The notes under the pieces: model-generated
Database searches by the model: none
What the model was told of the DNA's origin: nothing
The model's input: only the letters and a program-made list of their open reading frames with translations
Translations under genes and position numbers: made by a program
DNA from: Rhodanobacteraceae bacterium
Lineage (GTDB): Bacteria; Acidobacteriota; Terriglobia; Terriglobales; Acidobacteriaceae
Assembly (NCBI GenBank): GCA_903970285.1
Contig: CAJCHN010000026.1
Location: 1-47,268 of the forward strand
Length of the DNA stretch: 47,268 nucleotides
Direction of reading: 5' to 3'
Shown: piece after piece, positions 41,305 to 47,268 of the stretch
Layout of the letters: each line of letters starts with the position of its first letter
Numbering within the stretch: the first letter of the stretch is position 1

Positions 41305-42948
41305 CTACGATTGGGTCACTCGTGATGCGCAGTTGGTTCGGTTGCGGCCTTCGGACTTGGCCGCATACAGCGCCTGGTCGGCGAGGATCACAGGATGCCT
41401 GGCGCCGTGGCCACCCTCAGGAATCAGTGCCGAGACCCCTATGCTGACCGTCTGCACTCCGCCCCGGCTGGATGGATGCGGAAGGGCCAGCGCTGCAATC
41501 CGGGTGCGAATCCGCTCCGCAAGCTGAAAAGCCTGCGGCTGCGGGGTGTCCGGAAGGACCACAGCGAACTCTTCTCCGCCAAAACGTGCCGCCACCCCGT
41601 GCTCCGGTTGAACCACCTCGGCGATCACCGCGGCCAGGCGGCGCAGACATTCGTCGCCTGCCAGGTGCCCGTAGGCATCGTTATATTGCTTGAACAGGTC
41701 CGCGTCGACGAGCAGGATGGCGATTGACTGTTCCCTGGCGCGCGCCTCCGCCCAGAAGCTCTCAAGCTGCAGATTGAAGGCCCGGCGGTTGAACATGCCG
41801 GTGAGTTCATCCCGGTGAGCCAGTTCGCGAAAGCGCGCCTCGCTGACAGCAAGCGAGTCCTGTAGACTCTGACGCTCTTCCAGCAGAGCCGCCACCGGGA
41901 ACATGGTGAAGATCGCGATCGCTCCAAAGACCTGTGCCACGACGATCCGGTGCAGCAGCATGTGCTCGCCGGCGATCAGCATCAGGGGTCCGTGGCCCTT
42001 GATGGTGAAAGCGATGGCCATCCACGTGACCAGCATGATATTGACCACCGTGCCGGGAAACCCCAGCCGGAATGCGACCAGCAGCAGGGTGGGAAACATG
42101 AGGAAGATCAGCGGGTCCGTGCTGTGCCAGAAGACCAGCGCCGTAACCAGCACCGGGGCGGAGAGAACCAGGATGGTATGTGCCATCTGTTTCCGGCCGA
42201 ACATGACGAAGAAGGCCGGGCGCTGCATGACGACGAGCAGCGGCGCAAGGATCGCCATGCCCAGCATGTCTCCGAGGTACCAGGTGCGGAACATCTTCCA
42301 CCAGGGTCCGGAGTCGTAGAACAGGAGCGTCCAGGAGGCGCCGAGTGCGCTGGTGACGGCGGTTGCGCCGATGACGGCGACCAGCAGAAATCCCACCAGC
42401 GGCCGACGCCTGGAGAGGTTGAGCGGCGATCCGAACCAGCGCGTGAGCACCAGCGTGGAGGCGACCACCTCGACCGAATTCGCTAAGGAAACGCCTATGG
42501 CGACGCGAAAGGGATCGCCGTAAACCATGTCGGCGAGGGTATCGGCAGTGAGCCCGGCAAGGAAGTAGGCGAGCCACCGCCGCCGCGGCTGGGTGATCAG
42601 CAGGCCGAAGAGGGCTCCGTTCGACAGCCAGATCGTCGCGACCCCTTCGGACTGGCGCGAGAGCACAATTCCGAGCCAGGAGCACACGGCGGCGAAGATG
42701 AAGACGGCGGTCAGGCGCAGCAGCGCGGGGCGATCCCAGGACGTGCTCCGCCAGCACCCGAACCAGATGTCGTGCAGGAGAGCCACCATCCCGAACGTCT
42801 GTTTGGAGGCAGGCTCAGGGTCGCTGAGACGGGTTACGGCTTCGCGTTCCTCGGGGTGCTCTTCCGCAGCAGGCCGGGTGGGAAGAACGCTGGTGCTGAT
42901 GACGGTTCGGCCATTTCCAGACAAGGTGGGATCCGTTGCGATACGCAT
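41305..42948 (-). CDS. MASE1-GGDEF diguanylate cyclase
   Basis: Membrane-bound cyclic di-GMP synthase, 547 residues. An N-terminal soluble tail (about 1-75) precedes a MASE1 sensor with about eight helices (about 76-350, including VATIWLSNGALFGLLI and YLGDMLGMAILAPLL). A short coiled linker and a GGDEF domain follow, with ARFGGEEFAVVLPD, an active GGEEF variant. No RxxD inhibitory site is visible. A second upstream start (TTG at 42951) is equally possible; the ATG at 42948 is preferred. The signal for MASE1 is unknown. It is the second cyclase in the window. Confidence 0.92.
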   Translation of the reverse strand: MRIATDPTLSGNGRTVISTSVLPTRPAAEEHPEEREAVTRLSDPEPASKQTFGMVALLHDIWFGCWRSTSWDRPALLRLTAVFIFAAVCSWLGIVLSRQSEGVATIWLSNGALFGLLITQPRRRWLAYFLAGLTADTLADMVYGDPFRVAIGVSLANSVEVVASTLVLTRWFGSPLNLSRRRPLVGFLLVAVIGATAVTSALGASWTLLFYDSGPWWKMFRTWYLGDMLGMAILAPLLVVMQRPAFFVMFGRKQMAHTILVLSAPVLVTALVFWHSTDPLIFLMFPTLLLVAFRLGFPGTVVNIMLVTWMAIAFTIKGHGPLMLIAGEHMLLHRIVVAQVFGAIAIFTMFPVAALLEERQSLQDSLAVSEARFRELAHRDELTGMFNRRAFNLQLESFWAEARAREQSIAILLVDADLFKQYNDAYGHLAGDECLRRLAAVIAEVVQPEHGVAARFGGEEFAVVLPDTPQPQAFQLAERIRTRIAALALPHPSSRGGVQTVSIGVSALIPEGGHGARHPVILADQALYAAKSEGRNRTNCASRVTQS

Positions 42949-43121
42949 CAATCAGCCATCGTGAGCTTCCCGAGGAGAGCTGTTGCCAGGCCGCGCCAGC
43001 CCGCTGCCTTGGATGTCCGGTTCCACCCCTTGAGGCTGTTCGTCCATTATCCATGCAAATACGGTGCCATCCACGATTTTCTTCGTCATGGCAAGGCGCA
43101 GACCGTGGCGAACCGGGCACC

Positions 43122-44555
43122 TTATGCGTGCTCGGCAAAGGGAGCGAGTTGTGCCTCGGAGGGTTTCGTGGTGAGCAGGCTGAACAGGAAGAGGCAGAAC
43201 AGCGAGGCGAGCAGCGCGGGCAGAATTGCGTCTCGTTCCGTGATGTAGGCCGGAAGCAGCCGGTGCACGGCGGCGGTATCCCAGAACACGGTGACGAATG
43301 TTCCGGCGGCGATGCTGGCCACAGCGCCCGCTCCCGTAGCCCGGCGCCAGAAGAACGAGGCCAGGATGACTGGCGTCAGCGCGGCAGAGTAGATGGTGTA
43401 GGCGTAGAGCGCCTTCTCGAGCACCGAACGGGTGCCGAGCGACTGCAGCAGCGACCACAGTCCGAGCAGTACGACCAGCAGGCGGCTGACCAGCAGGATC
43501 GACTGGTTCGAGGCATTGGGGCGGAGATAACGCACGAAGACGTCGTTGATCAGGTTGGTCGCGGGCGAGAAGAGGTAGTTGTTGGCCGTCGAGATGACCT
43601 TGGCGAAGATGGCGCCGATCATGATCGCGCCCAGCACGTGCGGCAGCGCATGCAAGGCGCTGTAGGCGAGGATTTCACGCGGCTTTTCGTGCACCTCGCC
43701 GAAGGGAAAGAGCGACGATCCGACCACGGCGAGGGCGACGATCACGGTTTCTAGAATGACGATACCGACAAACCAGCCGACGACAGCCCGCGTAGCGTCC
43801 TTCTCCGACTTGGCGGAGAAGAACTTCTGATACATGCTCTGGTTGCCCAGCATCAGCAGGCAGGTGGGCAGGAAGAGCTCGAGCGCACGGACCGGCGTAA
43901 AGTCGCCAAGAACCTGGAAATGGGTAGCAGGCAGGGACGATGCGATCGCATGCCAGCCGCCGGCGTGGTGCGCGAGCAACGGCAGGGCGACCAGGAGCGA
44001 CACCGTGGCGAGCAGACCGATGGCCACGTCCATGTAGGCGACCGAGCTCATGCCCGCGATGGCGGTGAAGACAATGACGAAGGCGGCGATGATCTCCTGG
44101 CCCTGGCGGGCGGCGATGGAGGGGAACACGAGGTGCATGATGTCGCCGCCGCCGATGAACTGATAGCTGGTGATAGCGGTGTAAGCGAAGAGCACGGCGA
44201 TCACGCCCAGCACCCGCGCAGTCTGGTTGTAGCGGGCTTCGAGCAGGTCGGGGATGGTGAACTGCGCGAACTTGCGCGCGCGGGGCGCGATGAAGTAGAT
44301 CAGGAGCAGTCCGGCCCACCCGCCGGCTGGTTGCCAGAGCGCGGCGAAGCCATGCTTGTAGGCGTTTTCGGCGCCCGCCAGCAGCGATCCCGAGCCGATC
44401 CATGAACTGAGCAGCGTGAACACCAGCACGAAGGCCGGCAGCGAACGGCCCGCGACCAGGTAATCCGCCTTCGTCTTGACCTTGGAGACCCGGGCCAATG
44501 AGACGGTAAGCAGGGTGAGCACGATAAGTCCGAGAACAGTGGCGTAAAGATTCAT
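43122..44555 (-). CDS. Sodium:solute symporter family protein
   Basis: Sodium-coupled transporter of the SSS family, 477 residues with about 13 helices. Motifs: KTKADYLVAGRSLPAFVLVF, SSWIGSGSLLAGAENAYKHG, ITSYQFIGGGDIMHLVF, and IFAKVISTANNYLFSPATNL. I chose the ATG at 44555 (MNLYATVLG) because the usual first helix begins there; the longer frame to 44660 adds 35 non-hydrophobic residues. Substrate could be an organic acid, sugar or amino acid. The gene is divergent from an acyltransferase gene. Confidence 0.92.
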   Translation of the reverse strand: MNLYATVLGLIVLTLLTVSLARVSKVKTKADYLVAGRSLPAFVLVFTLLSSWIGSGSLLAGAENAYKHGFAALWQPAGGWAGLLLIYFIAPRARKFAQFTIPDLLEARYNQTARVLGVIAVLFAYTAITSYQFIGGGDIMHLVFPSIAARQGQEIIAAFVIVFTAIAGMSSVAYMDVAIGLLATVSLLVALPLLAHHAGGWHAIASSLPATHFQVLGDFTPVRALELFLPTCLLMLGNQSMYQKFFSAKSEKDATRAVVGWFVGIVILETVIVALAVVGSSLFPFGEVHEKPREILAYSALHALPHVLGAIMIGAIFAKVISTANNYLFSPATNLINDVFVRYLRPNASNQSILLVSRLLVVLLGLWSLLQSLGTRSVLEKALYAYTIYSAALTPVILASFFWRRATGAGAVASIAAGTFVTVFWDTAAVHRLLPAYITERDAILPALLASLFCLFLFSLLTTKPSEAQLAPFAEHA

Positions 44556-44610
44556 GGGTCGATGGGCCCAGTGTACGCTGTCACGGCCAAGCTTCGAGCC
44601 GGCTGGTGCT

Positions 44611-44639
44611 TTGACGTTTCCAGTTGCCAACCTTAAACT
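44611..44639 (+). promoter_or_regulatory. Sigma-70-type promoter for the acyltransferase gene
   Basis: TTGACG (44611-44616), 17 bases, then TAAACT (44634-44639). Both hexamers are near consensus and the spacing is ideal. The start codon at 44704 leaves a leader of about 58 bases. Confidence 0.6.
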
Positions 44640-44703
44640 ATGGTGAGAACTCCCTTGCATTTACCCGTGGGCACGGCTCAAACAGCCGTCGCAGAGGTTC
44701 AGC

Positions 44704-45861
44704 ATGCACACCGGGCCTCCGCCCTCGAACCCGAACGAAGCGCGCTATACCGAGCTTGACGCGCTGCGGGGCGTGGCTGCCTTGACCGTGGTCTTCCACC
44801 ACTTCCGCATCATGGCGCTTGGAGAGGCAAAGGGTCCGCGTTGGCTTACGCTCTTCAATCCGCTGACGACCGGACATGAAGCGGTGATGCTCTTCTTCCT
44901 CTTGAGCGGCTTCGTGCTCTCGCTTCCGTATCTTCGCGGCAGGGGGCAGGGTTACCCCATCTACCTGCTGCGCCGCATCCTGCGCATCTATGCTCCGTAC
45001 CTGTTTGCTCTGGCGCTGGCGGTAGGAGGAGCAGCAATCTGGCACAGCGGGCTCGATCGTTCGGGCTGGTCGCATGAAACCTGGTCGGAGCCGGTGAGCG
45101 GTCGCCTGGTGCTTGAGCATGTACTGATGATCGGCAACTACAACTGGGAGCAGTTCAACACCGCCTTCTGGTCGCTGGTCGTGGAGATGCGCGTCTCCAT
45201 CGTCTTTCCGCTGCTCTTCCTGATGGTGCATCGCCTGCGTGTGCGCACCGCACTCCTGCTTTTCCTGGTGATCTCGTCCGCGGCGGTGCTGGGCGAGCAA
45301 TACGCATTCGCCTCGGAACGTTCGCTCGACAGCGTAAAGTATGGTGCCGTCTTCATCTGCGGGATTGTGCTTGCAGGTAACTTTGAGCGCGTGAGCGCAT
45401 GGTTTCGTGGGGTGCGAGGAGCATGGCGCTGGGCGTTCGCGCTGGTATCGTTCGTCATCTACTGCTGGGGCCACCACATCGCCAGCGAAGTTCCTCGCCA
45501 GTTTGGCCTGGACCTCTGGCTGATCACGCTGGGGGCGGCGGGTTTCATGGTGCTCGCGATCAATGCGCAACGCGTGAGGGTGGTGCTGAACTCAGTCGTC
45601 CCACGCTTTCTGGGACGGATCTCCTACAGCCTGTACCTGGTTCATGGCACAGTCCTGTTCGCGTTGACTTATCTGTTGGGATCGAGACTCCCGGTCATGG
45701 CTCAGCTTCTGGTCTACGTTCCAGCTTCCCTGCTGCTCGCGTATCTCTTCTGCATCGTGGTCGAAGAGCCTTTTCTTCAGGTAAGCCGCAGGGTGGGAAA
45801 GCTGGCCCGGGCCACGCAAACTACAGCGACGGCGGCGGCGATGGCTGGGCCGCCGGCTTGA
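44704..45861 (+). CDS. Acyltransferase 3 family protein (OafA/YrhL-like)
   Basis: Multi-pass membrane acyltransferase, 385 residues, about ten helices. It starts with YTELDALRGVAALTVVFHHF, the conserved DALRG and catalytic His region, then FFLLSGFVLSLPYLRG, FNTAFWSLVVEMRVSIVFPL and FLGRISYSLYLVHGTVLF. Family members O-acetylate surface polysaccharides. A flippase gene follows after 61 bases on the same strand, which suggests a second glycan locus extending past the window. Ribosome-binding site: AGAGG near -10. Confidence 0.92.
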   Translation: MHTGPPPSNPNEARYTELDALRGVAALTVVFHHFRIMALGEAKGPRWLTLFNPLTTGHEAVMLFFLLSGFVLSLPYLRGRGQGYPIYLLRRILRIYAPYLFALALAVGGAAIWHSGLDRSGWSHETWSEPVSGRLVLEHVLMIGNYNWEQFNTAFWSLVVEMRVSIVFPLLFLMVHRLRVRTALLLFLVISSAAVLGEQYAFASERSLDSVKYGAVFICGIVLAGNFERVSAWFRGVRGAWRWAFALVSFVIYCWGHHIASEVPRQFGLDLWLITLGAAGFMVLAINAQRVRVVLNSVVPRFLGRISYSLYLVHGTVLFALTYLLGSRLPVMAQLLVYVPASLLLAYLFCIVVEEPFLQVSRRVGKLARATQTTATAAAMAGPPA

Positions 45862-45922
45862 CCACTCGTCTCCAAGCCGAGAAGAAGCCCGCGCCGCCGC
45901 GAAGCTGCAGGAAAGCATACCG

Positions 45923-47268
45923 ATGAACCTCCGGCGCATCCTGCAGCTTTTGTTCACCAGTTTTCTGGGCCAGGGGATTACTGTCATCTCGCAACTACTG
46001 GTGCCGCCGTTCTTTCTGCGTTACTTCGGCCTCGAAGTCTACGGTGAATGGATCGCGCTCAGCGCGTCGGTCAATTATCTCGGCACGTTGAACTACGGCA
46101 TCCAGACCTATGCCAACAACGAGATGACCATCCTCTACAATCGTGGCGACGTGGAGGGCGCGAAGACCATCCAGGCAAGCGCGTTCCGGCTGCTGCTCGG
46201 GCTCTTCACTGCCTTCGCCGTGATCGGGCTCGTGGTGTTTCTGCTTCCGGTCGCCTCGTTGCTGAAGCTGCGGCACGAGTCCGGACCGGTGGCCTCACTC
46301 ACGCTCTATCTGCTCATCCTGCAGATCGCCTTCAACATGATGTTCAGCCTGCTGGCGAACAGTTACATGGTGGTCGGACTGCTGCATCGCGGCAACTATT
46401 TTCAGAGCGGGCAGCGCTTGTTCGTGGTGTTATCGCTGGCCCTGGCGCTTTACCTTCGAGCTCCGTTTCCGGCGCTCGCGGCAATTCAGCTTGGATCGTT
46501 GTTTCTCTGGTTTCTCGTGATCCTGTTCGATGTCCGGCGGATCGCGCCGGTGCTGATCCCCTCTTTGCGCTACGGAAGCTGGAAGCAGGTGGCGGCGATC
46601 CTGAAGCCCAGCGGCCACTTCGGCCTGATCGCCATGGCCGGCTTTCTTACCTGGCAGGTTCCCGTCATCCTGATCCAGCTTGTGCTTGGTCCGGCGATGG
46701 TGGGCATCTTCCAGCTGGTGCGCACGGTCTTCCAGATGTCCCGCCAGATTCTCTCGATTGCCAGCTCGACGATCGGACAGGACATCACGCTGCTGGTGGG
46801 CAAGAGCGACTGGCGCCAGTTGCGCCGGCTCTACGATCTATCGGAGCGTATCGTGCTCTTCCTCATCCCCATCGTCAGCATCGGCAGCCTGTTGATGTGC
46901 CCGTTCCTGTTCACGGTGTGGCTGCACAAGCGCTCCATCTACGAGCCCGTGCTGTGCATCCTGATGGCGGTCCTTTCCGCCGTGCTCGGCATCAAGGAGC
47001 ACAAGACGCAGTTCCAGTCCTCGAGCAATCAGCATGAGCAGTTTTCTGTTTTCATGCTGATTGGCTACGCGGCCATGCTGTTTGTTGGCATCTTCACGAC
47101 GAAGTTCTTCGGCCTGACCGGCTTCATGATCACGTGGATCACCTGGGAAATCCTGCAAACCGCCTACGTCTTGAAGCTGAACAGCAGGCTGTTTCCGGCG
47201 GAGCTTGCCGTGACCCATAGGCCATTCCTCCGGCTTGTGGTGTTCCTGGTGGTTGCCTTCGGCCTCGT
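45923..47268 (+). CDS. Oligosaccharide flippase, partial (runs off the right edge)
   Basis: The ATG at 45923 has AGGAAAG nine bases upstream. The frame stays open to the window end, giving at least 448 residues. The start, FTSFLGQGITVISQLLVPPF then FLRYFGLEVYGEWIALSASV, is typical of Wzx-type flippases; about 12 hydrophobic segments follow. It probably works with the upstream acyltransferase in surface-polysaccharide export. It differs in sequence from the flippase at 26660-28024, so it is not a recent duplicate. A shorter open frame within it (46048-47037) is out of phase and is not the gene. Confidence 0.88.
   Translation, partial: MNLRRILQLLFTSFLGQGITVISQLLVPPFFLRYFGLEVYGEWIALSASVNYLGTLNYGIQTYANNEMTILYNRGDVEGAKTIQASAFRLLLGLFTAFAVIGLVVFLLPVASLLKLRHESGPVASLTLYLLILQIAFNMMFSLLANSYMVVGLLHRGNYFQSGQRLFVVLSLALALYLRAPFPALAAIQLGSLFLWFLVILFDVRRIAPVLIPSLRYGSWKQVAAILKPSGHFGLIAMAGFLTWQVPVILIQLVLGPAMVGIFQLVRTVFQMSRQILSIASSTIGQDITLLVGKSDWRQLRRLYDLSERIVLFLIPIVSIGSLLMCPFLFTVWLHKRSIYEPVLCILMAVLSAVLGIKEHKTQFQSSSNQHEQFSVFMLIGYAAMLFVGIFTTKFFGLTGFMITWITWEILQTAYVLKLNSRLFPAELAVTHRPFLRLVVFLVVAFGL

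Noticed and set aside
46048..47037. 329-codon forward frame at the right end
   Set aside because: Out of phase with the flippase that starts at 45923 and remains open to the edge; its translation is low-complexity with no hydrophobic pattern.

Overview
The window is high-GC, densely packed bacterial DNA that most likely comes from an Acidobacteriota chromosome (class Terriglobia, relatives of Granulicella, Edaphobacter or Terriglobus). The clues are a 1157-residue TonB-dependent receptor with an N-terminal carboxypeptidase-regulatory-like domain, secreted proteins with lineage-typical motifs, an ECF sigma / membrane protein / secretin-like operon, and an ScpB with a long low-complexity insert. 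This assignment rests on protein character only. I saw no rRNA, tRNA, CRISPR array, phage or insertion-sequence gene.

Layout. 1-3000: a decayed acetyltransferase relic, a GAF-GGDEF cyclase and moaA. 3000-8330: a small membrane-anchored protein, then a leftward block eutB-eutC-etfB-etfA (B12-dependent ethanolamine cleavage followed by electron-transfer flavoprotein), with a possible RBS-masking hairpin before eutB and a TetR-type operator before etfB. 8400-14600: two secreted proteins, an ECF sigma operon, an EamA exporter and a papain-like secreted protein. 14600-18700: a zinc-ribbon protein, a small basic protein, a soluble chemoreceptor-like protein, a response regulator and a site-2 protease. 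18700-26640: trpS with an extra C-terminal domain, scpA, a macro-domain hydrolase, a Pho-box-controlled phosphate transporter, scpB, rluB and msrA. 26660-30920: a glycan locus (flippase, alpha-1,2-fucosyltransferase-like GT11, two GT2 enzymes). 30920-37280: a DEAD-box helicase behind a long structured leader, a VIT-family transporter, an AAA ATPase bounded by palindromes, a YbiT-type ABC-F protein and a DUF2237 protein. 37600-47268: the large TonB-dependent receptor, a MASE1-GGDEF cyclase, a sodium:solute symporter, an acyltransferase and a flippase cut by the window end.

The best candidate for something undescribed is the AAA-ATPase unit at about 33498-34919. One gene with a P-loop, Walker B and a C-terminal winged-helix-like region is bounded by three copies of one palindromic motif with identical 20-base cores. 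One copy ends one base before the start codon and one lies 21 bases after the stop. The layout suggests self-recognition (autoregulation, replication-like or mobile behaviour). The second candidate is a 66-base element found twice without gaps (14642-14707 and 41211-41276), each time between convergent genes. Other signals are four 11-base Pho-box units before the phosphate transporter, the eutB RBS hairpin, and the roughly 170-residue domain fused to TrpRS in a gene of lower GC than its neighbours.
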